A stretch of 64,000 nt of DNA. Source: Lamellibrachia columna. Taxonomy: Eukaryota > Annelida > Polychaeta > Sabellida > Siboglinidae. Below the pieces are notes generated by a model. The model had not been told where the DNA came from, ran no database searches, and saw only the letters and a list, made by a program, of their open reading frames with translations. Below, piece by piece: positions 1 to 14,100 of this stretch. How positions within the stretch are numbered: the stretch's first letter is position 1; the number at the start of each line of letters is the position of its first letter. Where the stretch lies: assembly GCA_963662155.1 (NCBI GenBank), contig OY759265.1:42701209-42765208 (forward strand). Direction: 5' to 3'. Position numbers and translations under genes: made by a program.

Positions 1-1984
1 TTAAGTTAGCATTGATGCCCAGAATGTTGTTGAATTGATTAGTCAGGGTTATCATGGATAATGACAATAGTAAGGACGGTCCAGTTGTCGATTTTTACAA
101 AAGGGACATTATGCTGTGATTTTGGGTTCATGACCATAACAGTTGGCATGCGCATTTCATGTAAGCTCTACACCAAGTATCGTAACAAAATTGAACAGTG
201 ACACCATTACAGGGGAACAAATCACTCGTCTGTGTCAGGGCTAGTGTTGTATCGTTTGCACTGGCATATGTACCACTTTTTTCTGCTTGTCCAGCTTTCT
301 GTTTTTTTTAATAAAATATCCCAAGTGACGACCCATAAAAACAACATGTTAAAAACTGATGAAACCGCTAAAAACAATGAAACTACAGCAGAGGCGGGCG
401 TCTGCCTCCTTTAATGAAATGTTGACACCAACGCACTGATTGTGCCTTGTCTCTCTGACAATCGATAAATCAATGAAAATGCAATCATTCTACTACTAAT
501 TTCTAGTCCTTGTTTGGCGTCATGTCAATAATGTTTGTCCTGCATCTATGTATCAGATGTACATATCAGCTGTGCTGTTGATTGTGTCAAGATACAACTA
601 TACCACACAAACTTATTTTATAATCTTCTACATTTTACTTGTAATGAACAGAGGACCTAATTTTTATTTTATTTACTTATTTATATGAAATTTAATGCGT
701 TTCATTTAATACTTATTTATTTTTTATTAGTTTATTTATATGCAATTTCATGGTCTTAATTTAATACATATTTATATATATATTTTAAAGTAATTTAAAG
801 CTCTATTAATTTATTGCATTTTATGCTTTTTAATATATATATATATATTACTATTCAGCTTATACTTTTATTTTGTTTGTAAAGTTTGTTTTGAATTTGG
901 CTCTTCTGTCTATATCAGTCACATAAATCGCTAAACAAATGTCTACTTCATTGACAAAACTTATCATGTAGACATATTTAAATTTTTTTTAACCATATTG
1001 AGAGTTTACTCTGTGGTGCTGGCTCATCCAGTCACTCGATAAATATTCACTAGATGGCGCCACTACTCTGTCGAAACAGAAACACCTGTCAAGTGTCTGT
1101 TTGGAGGTAACCCTCCCACAAACTGGTTCAGGTCACTATTTTACTTATGCTTTCATGCTTCGTGCATGTAGTGCCAGTGTTTTTTCTTCTTCAGATGGTG
1201 CCCCTTTATTCAGATGTTTTGCTCCTGAAAAACAGTAGGAATGCAATGACTTTTTGAACCAAAAGACAATGATATTGTTTGAAGACTGACATTACATGCA
1301 CCAGGCATGGGTTAATTTAGATTATTAATTGTTAATTTGTTATTTGAATTTACTAGATTATTTTAATAAAAAAATGTATTCATTAATTTTATAAAAATGG
1401 GTAATTATAATTAACCAATCAGCATATGTTCTTGCATCAAATGCTTAGACTTACAAAAAGCAGTCACATATGGATTTAATCAGCTTTTTAAGACATTGTA
1501 TTGTTAATTTAGTTCAATTGAAGTTTATGTTTGAGGTTGTTTAATTCAATTTACCTGAAAAATGTGTGAAGTTGATTTAATTTAATTTATGAATTTATGA
1601 GGTAATTGTAAATTAATTAAGTAACTTTTGAAGTGAATCGCCCCATTTCTCATCTTATATGTTCATCCAGTTACAATTCAGGAATTTGAAGTGGTGTTTT
1701 GTTTTTGAAAAATAATTGAAAATACAAATTACATTTTCACCAATTCCAATTATTTTTATAATTAATTTTTCGATTGCATCATGTAACTTTTTAAATAAAA
1801 TTATTCGCTACAGATAATCAGTAAATATGATATGTTGTATATCAGTATATGTCATATTGGTTTGCCATTTTATACCATAATATGTAGAAATTAAATAAAG
1901 CTGCTTTAAAAATAGGTGTTATTTTTTGCATCAAGCATGTCTAGAATTGTCTGTTCACATTATGTTATTTGGATGTGGAATTGA

Positions 1985-2090
1985 TAAGTGGAATTGGTAT
2001 TTTTGAGGTGGAATTGAAATAGGTATTTTTAGGTGGAATTGAAATAGGTATTTTTGAGGTGGAATTGGAATTGGTATTTGTAATTGGTGT
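1985..2090 (+). repeat. short tandem repeat, about 26-bp unit
   Basis: Repeats of ggtatttttgaggtggaatt with slight changes, 3-4 copies. Confidence 0.7.
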
Positions 2091-4611
2091 AGAATAGGAA
2101 TGACAGTTGATATAATGTAAATGACTCTTAGTCTGGTTGAAAGTTTGCTAGCAACATAAATTAGTTTCCATCGGCCTTACACAGACAAGCTGCTTGTGTG
2201 ACAGCAGCTAATGGTGACATTATGACTAATATAACACACTCTCATGGGAAACCCTTGGCTTGGCTTGATGGGCTTCTCTGGTTGCAAGGCCTGTGTGGGT
2301 TTCCTGTGGTCTGGAAATTGGTGGTGAAAGCTCTTGGGATATAGGATTTCAAGGGAGTCTGGGTTGTTTCTTTTGTAAACAGGGTCAGTCATATACTGTA
2401 GTTGTTTTTTTTCTGCAGAATTTTGAAGAGTGTCATTAACAGTACATATTATGATTCTTATCTATCAGAAAATCAAGTCATATATTATTGTATAAACTAC
2501 ATTTATTCTAAGATCTTGACCACCCTAATTGGTTTTTAATTAACTATAATTATGTAAATATAATTTAAACATTATCTGTTTATGAATCGACCTTGCCATT
2601 CAGCGTGCCATGTAAATATGATATTTTGGGGTCATATATTAAAAAAACAGCTAATCATATTGGTTACTTAAAACACATTTTGGGCAGACAACATGTTAGA
2701 ATAAATATAGTGTGCACTATATATTGATTTTAATGAATCAAAAGTTATTGGACTATGTACCTTTAAATGAAAGGTTGAAATTCATATATATTTATTTGAC
2801 TCTACCCCTGGTCATACCAGACCTTCTCTCCAGCATGAACAGCCAGTGAAAATGACAATATCCCAGTGCAGACATTTAGAAGAAGAAATGTTAACCCAAT
2901 ATTACAAATTGTTTTGTAAAAAAAACACCACCCCCTACTGTGGTGCCACGTTGGTGGTCTGTTGGAGTGCCCCAAAGTTGTGGAAATAAAAAACAAACGT
3001 GAGACTTTTGGAATTACATTCAGGCATACTAAACTTCCTGCCAGTAGCGGCAATTAAGTCTACCAATAGTGTTTCTTTCTAATACGCACATTCGATCTTA
3101 AATTCCCCAAGTGGCAAGTGCTCTTTTAGAAAATCAGTAGGAATGTTCTCCAAAGTTGTAATCAAGTTTCTACCATGGGGGCAAATGAGTGTAAGTAGGT
3201 AAGTATTAAAATAAACACAATCACTGAGATGTGTTGTATTGTTTACTATACTTACATAACATCTCCACCCCTGGGGTTCTTGTTCTGTACATGCTATTTA
3301 CCCTGAAGTTTCTTAAACAAGAGTTAATGGTCTCTCATAGAAATAGTTGATCACACCAATTATTATGAAAGGAGCTCACAATGTGGGCCCCTGGGTTTGG
3401 GGTTAAAGAGTTTAAGACCTCCCCTCTGGTAAATTAAATGGTCATGGACCACCAGGCTTAAGGTTAAATAACTATGCACTCTTGGTAGATTACAAACCCA
3501 CTGCACCACTGCCACTGCTATGAACCCTGCTTCTTTTGAAATATGTTATCATTGAATATGTTATCTTTGAATATGCTATGTTCGGATGTGATTAAGATAC
3601 AAAAATCTAGGGGCTAAACTTGCACTTTTCTTGGAAAATGTCATCTACTACGTCATGGGGTATTATCCACTAGCAAACAGGCATATAATATTATATAATA
3701 TTATGTACTAGATGTGCTATATTGTTCTTCTGTTTATTTACAAATACATATTTGTTGCATTTTTAAATTGGAATAGTGATACCCCTTTAGTACCACAATT
3801 GCCCAGTTTTATATTTTACACACTACATGTATACCTATACAATTTGTTGGGCTTGCTCCTAACTTGGATGTCTATTTCACCATTTTCTTCAAACCCCAAA
3901 CTTTACTCTTAAGAACCTTGACAAGTTTGAAGTGGAGTTTATACTAATAATTATTGTTTGCCATGTATGAAATACCCCTGCTGAATACAGACACCAATAT
4001 ACACACAGTGTGCTCTGTGTGTAATCAGACCCACACCAACTTTTTCAGTTAGATAAATAACCCCAGTCGGCCTGACAAACACCCTGTTATTTGGTTTGGC
4101 CTCAGGGCATTTATTGAGACACAGGTTGAGAGTGATTGGTGCTTTGGAAGGCTGGGGGTGATTAGGGGTGCATGTGTCTTGTGTCTGGCACTAGTTAGGG
4201 AGATAAGAGCCAGTGGTCACCAGTCCAAGTAAGGTGCCACTGTACTAGAATTGGTAGTGGTGGTCAGTGGAGATTGCAAGGTTGGAATGTTAGATCAGAT
4301 CCAGGGGTCATTTCTGAAGATTATAGTGGATCTATAAGGTAGGATTTCAATGGTTGTTGCTGTTTGTTTGGTTTATGCGTGTGCACTGTGCATTTCTTCC
4401 TGCTTTCTGGGTTTCGTTATGTGTCAGTAGCAAAAATGGGGTAGTTCTGGTGTCAATTGGAACTTTTTTATGTTTGGTAGCTGGTTGAATTTGGCAGGGC
4501 ATGGGTTGTTTATGATTGTTTTAATAGAGTCTGTATGCTCATTCAAGGACTAGGGCAGTGCACTTGTGTTTGTTCAAGTGGTGATGTATTGTACAGTATT
4601 CCTCAGGCATG

Positions 4612-4677
4612 TAATGTAATGTAATGTCATGTAATGTAATGTAATGTAATGTCATGTAATGTAATGTCATGTAATGG
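4612..4677 (+). repeat. (ATGTA/ATGTC)n pentanucleotide repeat
   Basis: Runs of tgtaa and tgtca pentamers over about 66 bp. Confidence 0.8.
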
Positions 4678-5799
4678 ATTACACCAATACCAATTGCCAG
4701 GTTCAGCAGGGTTAAAGTTAGCATGAGGGGCCTGGGTTAAATTTGAACATTGATTGCCAGATTTGGCAGTGTCAGCAGGGTTAAAGTTAATGTGAGGGTG
4801 TTTATGTAGTATATAAATTGCTGTTTGACAGTTCAGTAATCATGTCCTCACAGATTGATACTATCAGCTGTACCACTCTACACCTTGCTGACAGGTGGCA
4901 CATGTCAGCAGCATGTGTGTGATTCATTACCTCCCAGGAAAGGTGTGTAGTGATCATGCATGAAATGTTGGCATAGGTCAGTGCATGGTCGGTGGAGACT
5001 GACTGTGGACAGTTAAGACTGCCGTGACTTCACAGTTATACTCCAAAGACCTAACAGCTAACGCAGACGTTTATAGGTCATTGGGTTTACAGATAGCGAT
5101 CACCAACAGCCAGCGCTGTTAGTTCATGGCAAGTTACAGATTTATCCCCTGTGTGGGATATTTACCCCCCACAGCATAGACACCAAATAGAAGGTTTTCT
5201 CTTCTGAAAAACACAGGCAAAGTGGAGTGAAAACATTTGTCCAAGCTTTGATTGAGAGTCTGAAGCTCTACAACAATCTACACCCTGCTGGATTATGAAA
5301 CTGTATTACAGTGTGACACAAACTTGACCAGATGTTACTGACCACAAGCAGGAAACTTATGCCCGAAAACTGAACTCTGTGTGGTAGGCAGGGTAAGTTT
5401 TTGGTGGGGAAAATCCCAGGGAATGGTTCAGCCATCACAGCAATATGAGGACATAACTTTATTGGTATCCTGACAACCAATGGACATTTCACCAAAGACA
5501 TTTCACCAATGGACATTTCGGCAGCCAGTGAGTGGTGACTATATTATTGTCTTAAATATTGATGTCCTGCCTCACTGGTTAGCGAAGTGTCTGTTGCCAA
5601 AATATCCATTGATGAAATATCGCAGATTCAACTTCATTATTTATGAAGTTAAGTTTAAGTTTTTTCCCCACCATTTTATCCTTCCACATTCACTAAGCCT
5701 CGAAAATATCAAACAGTGAAACAATGACCAGTTAATGCACAGTAGAGAAGAAAGCATTGACTGTGTATGAATAGCTGGAATCATCATGGATAACATTCA

Positions 5800-6680
5800 T
5801 AGCCACGTCACTTGGGAACCTGGGTTATTTCAAGATTTAACAAGATTTGCCATCCAAGCCAAAGGTTCAGATGGCAAGTGGACAAGGAAGCCATTGGCTT
5901 ATCGAGAGTCCAACAATGTTCATCTACTTATAACCCGCCCTCCTGAGATATGTGTCAACCTTGTTTTTAAACATATTCACACTGCTAGCAGTTACACAAT
6001 CTGTAGACAATTTGTTCCATTCGTTTATTGTCCTCTGTGAGAACGAGTGCTTCCTGATGTCCAATCTACATTGATCCTTTACTAATTTTACCTCATGTCC
6101 TCTAGTTCTGCTATCCTTCTTGAGTGAGAAAAACATATTTCTATCAATATTTTCATACCCATTCAATATCTTAAAAACTTCAATCTGATCTCCTCTTAAC
6201 CTCCTTTTCTTTAGAGTTGTTAAACCACAATCTTTCAGGCATTCTTCATAACTAAGGTCTCTAAGTTCTGGAATCATTTTAGTTGCTCTCCTTTGTATGC
6301 GTTCAAGCATATCTATATCCTTCTTACGATATGGTCTCCATGCTTGTATACAGTATTCTAAATGAGGTCTAACTATTGCTTTATAAAGAGGTATAATTAA
6401 CTTTTTTCCCTTGTATGTTATGTTTCTTCTAATCAATCCAAGAATTTGATTACCCTTTGAAGCTGCAATACCACACTGCTCTGAAACTTTCATATCAGCG
6501 CTTATTGTAACTCCTAAGTCCTTTTCTTTTACAGTAGTTCCCAGAACAGTATCTCCCATTTTATAGTTTACATTCAAGTTCCCATGTCCTGTATGTAGGC
6601 ATTTACATTTCCCAAAATTGAACAGCATCTGCCATTTCTCAGATTTCATGTTTCCTTCTTTTTCTCCAGTAATTAAGAGA
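5800..6680 (-). mobile_element. 5'-truncated non-LTR retrotransposon (CR1/Jockey-like), 3' end of ORF2
   Basis: A 241-codon open frame (6649 down to 5924, - strand) has the hallmarks of the C-terminal part of a LINE reverse transcriptase protein: FNFGKCKCLHTG, KEKDLGVTIS, KAIVRPHLEYCIQAWRPY and LERIQRRATKMI. The upstream RT catalytic part (including the YxDD box) is missing, so the copy is 5'-truncated. The frame is unbroken, which suggests a fairly young insertion. About 120 bp after the stop is probably its 3' UTR; its edges are not resolved. Confidence 0.85.
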
Positions 6681-8904
6681 TGTTGCCTACAGGACCATAG
6701 AAAGAATGGTTTTTCTTGTCTATATCAATGTAGATGATGATATCATCCATCCAGAAAGAACGTGGTACTGTAGTTTTGTTTCCTGTGCATCTTTTGCTTT
6801 TTTCATATTATAGTTTATTTTTATTATTCTGGACTAAATGTGAAACAATTCTGAAAACTTTCTCACTATTGTATGAAAACCTTGTCTATCACCCAGTTCT
6901 ATACTTGGCCCAGTTGCTTAGCACTTGTACTCAGTGTGTCCTTTCCTATCGACCACTGGTATGCAGATTTGCTGAATATTTAGCAGTTTCTCGTGAATCC
7001 GTTCAGATCACTAGACCGCTTCTTCGTACGTTATTGCCAGACAACAGTTGGTTCTGCCGCTTCAAACTGCCAGATAAACCTCCGTAAAACACAGCGAAGA
7101 TCATTCGAGGAGGGGATATCTTAGGTCATCTCTAGTGCAGTTGACACTAGATCGAATGCCCACACAGGGGCAAGTAAGTACATGGTGGATAGGAGAGACG
7201 ACTGTGGTATGTTGCAAGACTGTACGCAAAGAACCTGTAGATCTGGTCAGACCTATTGATTATATGCACATGACCTGTCGCTTATTTCTGTAGCGTGTAA
7301 ATAATTCACTTCGTAGAGAGTAAGATAGAGATAACTCACACGCGATAGTGGTGCAGAAATTACTGTCCCCTTGTTATGAAGGCGCAAAGTGCGGCCATGA
7401 ATGTGAGATAAAATAACCACTGTACATAAAGCAGATGCGTCTCTGTTACATATTTTATCCAGTGCTCCCCTATGACTGGTCAGGCAGGACTAGTGAAAAA
7501 TTAGAATCACCATATTGTGTGATTTTACTTCGTTGAACAGTAACCATTTTGTGTTGAGAACATTAAATTTTATTTATGAAACCTTTGGGGAAAGTCTGGG
7601 AGGTTTTTGATACTGTGGGCACGACTCCCAAAAATTACATTTTTGATGGCAGTGTCCATGGGATTACAATGGTAGGGTAGGGATTATGGTATACATAAAA
7701 TTTATGTTTTCCGTACTACTGCACTGTATCCAACAATTGATGACTAACATTTCAAAATCAGTCACCAGGATAGGTTGAAATTGAGGCGTACAAGGTTTAT
7801 GTGTTTTTCTGAAAAAATGTGGTGTGTCATTTTCATGAATTTCACTAGCAGGTCAGCTAATTGATATTTGATATGCTGTGAAAGTTTAAAGAAAATCGTT
7901 GAACACATTTTTAAGGATTATTGTGGCCACAAATGAAGAAAGTTACTGTGGTAACTTCTTGGTGCCACTTTCGTGAAAGTTTCTGTTCTAGAAGAAGGCC
8001 AGTTATTATAATATAATAATAAAAATCATAATAACATAAACCTATTAAATGTATTTTGTCAAAAAATGGGGACGCATTTCGATTTGTGGCTTGCAAAATA
8101 ACAATGGTGACCTAAACAATAAACAGTCTTTAAAATTTCTTTTATTCTGCCACACTGCAGGCTAAAATAATACCTTAATTCTGACTTGACTTGACTAACA
8201 GTGTATGTCTACAAAGATATTTGACAAATCTGTTAATTTAATAGTCGGGGAATTTAATTAGTTTCCCGTCCAGGCATTTGAGTTGTGGCCAGGACAGCTG
8301 GCAATGCACATGAGGTGTTTTTCTCAGTATGTCTTAATTAAGTGAGTGGGGAACATTTGATGTCCTGGTTTATTGCGGACTGCACTCGGAATATTGCTGT
8401 TTTGCTGTCGTCGGTTATTTTATTCACTGTAGCTTGCACGTTCTGTGGTGAAGCAGCAGAGGAAAGATGTAGTGTCACATGAAAAGGTTGTAGACATAAA
8501 GTCTATTTTGGATAGGCATTAAACGAATGTAGTATCAATTAATAAACATGAAACATGCTTGGAAAAAGAGGATGTTAAGACAGCAATGTACGGTAGAAAA
8601 ATATGAAGGGCCATCGCAATTCGAGGAGCTTACTCGACATAAGCAAGTAAGTATTAATTATGCAGACTGGGGTTCAAATGTAGATATACTTTGAAAAGAT
8701 TCAAATGCATTTCTGGATGCATTAATAACATGTTTGTATTTGCATTTAAATGCACCTTCATGTATGAGTGCATTTATGTAATTTCATGTCTAGCTAGTAA
8801 CATGACTTATATTAATATAATTAATTTAATGTAAAAGTTTGGTTTTATATTGTGTGGTATTAAACATACAGTTTTCCCATTGTACATGAATCACACAATT
8901 AAAT

Positions 8905-8920
8905 GTAAATGTGTGTGTGT

Positions 8921-8953
<33 letters not shown>

Positions 8954-8958
8954 TGTGT
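8905..8958 (+). repeat. (TG)n/(TGCG)n repeat
   Basis: gtgtgtgt followed by tgcg tetramers. It is an imperfect inverse of the CA tract that follows. Confidence 0.85.
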
Positions 8959-8969
8959 GCATGCATCTA

Positions 8970-9272
<303 letters not shown>

Positions 9273-10689
9273 CAGTAGCAACCTTATCTCTATAGAATAG
9301 TATATAATGTGTACTGTACTGCATACTATTTAACTAGTGACCCAACCTATACAAATATAATTAATTTAATGAAGAGATTATGTCAAGGCGATCTGCAGCA
9401 TTTTTGTTTATATTTTTATATTGTGCGACCGATAGTCATTGTGTGGATATGACACATTGTGGATATGACGCCTGTTTATGTTACTATTATACGTACAGTT
9501 TTACTATTGTATGCTATCCACACGAATCACACATTTAAATGTTGTATATAATATGTCAGTAGCTATATTATCTATATAAAATAGTATGGTATGTGTATGC
9601 ATTGCATACTTCTGATGTTATCTTGTCCTTACATGACTAGTTGTGTATGAAGCTTTTGAAAAGGCCCCCTATCAACTCCTACATATCTGTGTAGAACGAG
9701 TGAGAACTTTATAAACCGCCTCTCCAACCACTTGTACCACATAGTCATGGTCCACATTGTCATTAATAATAACTTGTGTCAATATTTGTGGTATCTAGCA
9801 ACTATCTCTAAGCCCTCTTGAGAGTTGGCTGGTAATGCAATGCAATATTTCAGTCAGCCCATTTAGTATTTATGGAGCACGTTATCAATGTTATCAGATG
9901 ACAATTTGTCAGAAATTGTAGTGTTAAGATTTTTTATAAACCCCTCTCGTGGGAGTCAGGACAAACTGGGAAACGTAGCAATGCAGTGGTTTTGCTCACT
10001 TTTGAGAAGCCCCCTTCAAGGCTGAGTGCACGTGAAGTGTGTGCCATTCAAACCTACAGTAAGCAGACTATGTTCTTAAGTCGTACATTCTACTCGAGAG
10101 ACCAACAAGGTTTTGTCTTGACTATTACAATATGACACCGCAAGAAATCGTATTCACAGTGGCATGTTGGATGGTGTAGCTAAAAAACTGGTATAATTGC
10201 ATGATCAATCGGAACTACCTGTACAACACAGGTATGTATGTTATGTTGCTAAGACGGTCACCAGTCACCAGTCTGGTCACCAGTCACCAGTCAGTCATAC
10301 CACTCAGTGGGTGGATGAATAGGCAGGAATGACACAGCCATGTCACATGCATTCCTTACCCGCCTACTTCACTGTGGGCACTTATGATTAACATTCAGTC
10401 AAGATCTTTAGACCAACATTGCCCCAAGATCTTGTCTCGATCTCTGTCCTTCAGTTGGTTTGTGGGTCGTGGAGAAGTCGGTTCGAGGTCGGGTTTCGTG
10501 ACATGGTGCAGTTGATCAGGTGTAGGCTACTGGGGTGGGAGGAAAACCCCTGGCAGGGGAAGTGTGGGTGCGGAAATCCACCCTTGGGGAAGAAGCCGGC
10601 AAAACGTGGTTTTTGGCCGTGGAAGGCAAGTTATGTTGATGTTATTGTGTTATGTAAGAAGTTGTGTGATTGTTTTTTATTCTTGTTTT

Positions 10690-10790
10690 CTTACTTGTTA
10701 TGGCTGTCATATATCTACTTTGTTATGATGCTTGTTTTCTTACTTGTTATGGCTGTCATATCTACTTGTTCTGATGCTTGTTTTCGCCAG
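10690..10790 (+). repeat. two-copy tandem duplication, about 50 bp
   Basis: ttcttacttgttatggctgt and its surrounding sequence occur twice. Confidence 0.8.
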
Positions 10791-11038
10791 GAAACATTGT
10801 TTCTCTCCTCATCCAGGCTTATGTTACAATGCACGTTTCTTTTCATTGGATATTTTAGTTAAACTAGTTAAACTACCAATATTAGTGTTATAGAGATTTA
10901 ACAAGTTCACTGGATAACTTGACAGCTTTCAGAAATTAAAAACACAGCTGGATCACGTGCGATATTTCCATGTTGTCTCGGCGAGCAATGTCCAACTCAT
11001 TATCTATAACAACTGTTATTGTTTCCGTATGATTTCAG

Positions 11039-11166
11039 AAGTCGCCAGCAAAGGAACTCGGACGCTCTCTGCGCAAGTCGTTTCGGTGCGTTCCAGCAAA
11101 AGACGGCCACAAAATTCCGCAATTCCCGGAGACACCAGAGAAAACGCTGGATCTCTCGTATATTGT
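11039..11166 (+). CDS. DTN: dystrobrevin exon a (first in window)
   Basis: The acceptor is gatttcag and the donor is gtaagt. The exon reads from phase 0 and begins [15 protein letters not shown], matching the KSPAKKL segment that follows the ZZ domain in dystrobrevins; it ends ...TLDLSYI plus two bases of V. The 5' neighbour, which should end in the ZZ domain, is not in the window. Confidence 0.9.
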
Positions 11167-14100
11167 GTAAGTAGACCCGAGTTTGTAATGATCGTTTTTT
11201 GATCGTCAATGTGTAACCTGTTTTATGTTGACACATTGAGAGGGGGGGTGTTTCTGTCTTCAAGGGTCACACAAAAAACTGACAGCTGATGTTTTCACTG
11301 GACTCTGTTTAGCGGAAGATGAGGCAGTATTTTATTTAAATTATTTAGTGACATTTCTCACATAATAATAAAAACTAACCATGTGCAACTAAAATCAAGA
11401 ATATCACGCCAGTGGTTTACTCAGAATGTGTTCTAAATAAAGGCAAGAAATTCTGGTCATTTCTCCGAATGACCGAGGGCTGATAAGTTAACCAGCGCAA
11501 CCAATATTGGTTGCACTGGTTAACTTTCATAGAACAGCTTATGGGCAGCACATGGACAGTTCTATGAAATTGGGGTAACCTAGACTACAAGACACTTAGT
11601 GGTGTATTATGGGAGGCTGGCACAGAACCAATGCAAAATCTCAAACAAATGTGTTATTTTGTCAGAAAGAGGACTAGTTGAGTAAACAAAGGCCAAAATA
11701 TGTTGTATAACAAGTTTGGATGCAAATAGCATGGCCATATCCTATTGGCAAGTAGAGGAATTAATAGGTCATTGGAGTATACAAATATATTTTCATTTGG
11801 CGAGCGAATATTGCCAGAATACCACACTCATGACATAGGGTTATCTAACAGTATGGCACGTCCCATGAAATTAAGATGTGTGTTCAACAAGGTTTTCCTA
11901 GTAAACCACTAGTGCAATATTCTTAATTGTAGTTGCAAATGGTTATGTTTGAGTAACTCTTATAGGTACATAGGCCAAAAACTATGACTTTTGTTTTGCT
12001 TTAATAAACTTGCTTCGTCTTTGATTCCGTCTTTCTTCCTTTCGGTGGTCACTGACAGTGATATATATGTACGTAAACAAAGCCACAAAGCAACAGAGGT
12101 GTCTTATCCTGTAATGATATCACATGTGACACTCGGAAATGGCAATACATGTGTAGTGACATGAAGTAGATCTGTCTCACTTCCTGTGATTATTTTACTT
12201 GTGTTGCAATCAAGCATTTCAAGGTGTGATTTCTGTTGGGTTTAGCAACTGTATGAAGTAATTTAAAGCTACGAAAACACTTTTACGGCTACGCTAATAG
12301 CAATAAAAAAGTCCTAAATGTCTGATGGTCTGGTCTGTACTTGACTTGATTTTTTTTAAAGGCATAGGTCTGAAGTTGCAAAAAAAGATGGCACCATATT
12401 AATTATTATAAAGAATAATCAAAAATGTAATAATGGGGGTATCAAAATGTTACACTAAGGTTTGTTTGTTTGTTTAGAATATTATGTCAGTGTAAATTCT
12501 TTAATTCACCGATGTTTTTCAAGCCTTTGTGAACAATGAAGTAAGTTACAAAGGTTATGTACGTGTCATAACGCATATACTACAGAGTCAATGGCACTTC
12601 ACTAGAATTGACTTAGGGACACTGTCACTTCCGTGACATTTCATTATCATTGGTCATTTTGGAATAAAGTGCTATCATGCGTTCACTAATTGGTCTAAGG
12701 TGGTGTGATCTATACATTCTTATGATTATGACAAGATAGTGGCATTTCTGGCATCTAGCTGAATGTCAAATCTGTTGCCAGTTGTTCCAAATCGTGCAAT
12801 TAGTGTCACCTGACCATGTCTGCATGGGTAACCCTGGCCATGACTAATGACCACGGGGAACTGACATATATGTATAAAATAGATCCTATTTTAGAAACAA
12901 TCGTTTCTAAATAAAATGCTATACAACTTTTGAGTTATGGAACTTTCAAAAATAAGTTACACAGTCAGCAATCCCCACAGTTTGATAAACAATACCTCTA
13001 GTGGTAGCTTTGACAGGCGTCTGATATCTGGATCAAGTACAGAACACCCAATCTTGCTACAACACCACCTGTCATGACATATTCCATGGGTAGGACTTTG
13101 GACCGCTTTTAGCAACTTATTTACTTAGTCATTTGATGTGTTCTCAAAATGAAACATGACACCATTGGCAGGAAATAGTTTTAAACAACAATGTGGACTT
13201 TAGTAGGTTGGTTCATCTGTGAATTTCTGTCAGGCCAGCTGGTAGCAGACACACATGAAGGATGTCCAGACAACTCAGATGTTTGTATTCACTGAGTGAT
13301 CACAAGTCACGCTTGAAGTGACACCGCCATTATTGAATTATTGATTGTAATCGGCCAAATACTGATGGTGATATCACATTATCAGCTGTCTGGATGGGTA
13401 TGCAGTCTGCTTCAAAAGCAGCCTAGTATGCGAGGCAGCCGTGTCAGCGTCATAGCAACTAACACAATACGCAGGTCACAGCATAGAGTTGTTTTTGTCC
13501 GACTGGTCGACACTGTTAGCACAGCGATAGGAAAATGACCGCTCTCATCACATACAGGTAGGATGTTTGCCATTCAATCATAGTGAACATAAGATGACTG
13601 CATTAGCTTAGCCTGTCTCGCTGGCAGACGTCCACCTGCCCTGCTGATTGGGGACACATTGTCCTTGAGGAAGACCGATAGCTTCACCGGTAGCCTTTCT
13701 TCAGTCTTATTGATTCGCTTATTATTGTTGCGTGGCAGTAGCTACTGCACCGCCATCTTGGCAGGGGGCTCGTACATGATTCGGTATGATGGTAGAATTA
13801 CGAGCTTACTAATTAATGATTTCTCATTATATTATCATCCTGCTTGATACGCTTGGAGGTCGCTCAACCCGGCACCCAGGTGGGCGATAATAATGTGCAT
13901 TTAATGACACAATATTAGAATGCTCGTAAAACTGGATGTAGGTAAACACCTACTGAATTTGTTCTGATGCAGTCAGCTTCAGTGAAAGTCTGTAGGTAAC
14001 TAGCAACAGAAGCTGTATGTGTATGTATTGCTCGGCATACAAGGTGTAGTCAAACCTGTCATTAGGAACATTAGGGATCATTTCAACATCAGCCAAGTAC

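Larger units (their letters stand above)
1..5799. other. non-coding DNA upstream of the first dystrobrevin exon seen
   Basis: AT-rich sequence with no convincing exon. It holds the 26-bp repeat near 2.0 kb and the pentamer repeat near 4.6 kb. It is probably a dystrobrevin intron, because the preceding exons are not in the window. Confidence 0.5.

Noticed and set aside
6734..7087. 117-codon + strand frame after the LINE
   Set aside because: No recognisable domain, no splice or start signals; treated as chance.
10419..10862. 147-codon + strand frame before exon a
   Set aside because: It does not match the expected ZZ-domain exon; it includes a tandem duplication and no supporting signals.
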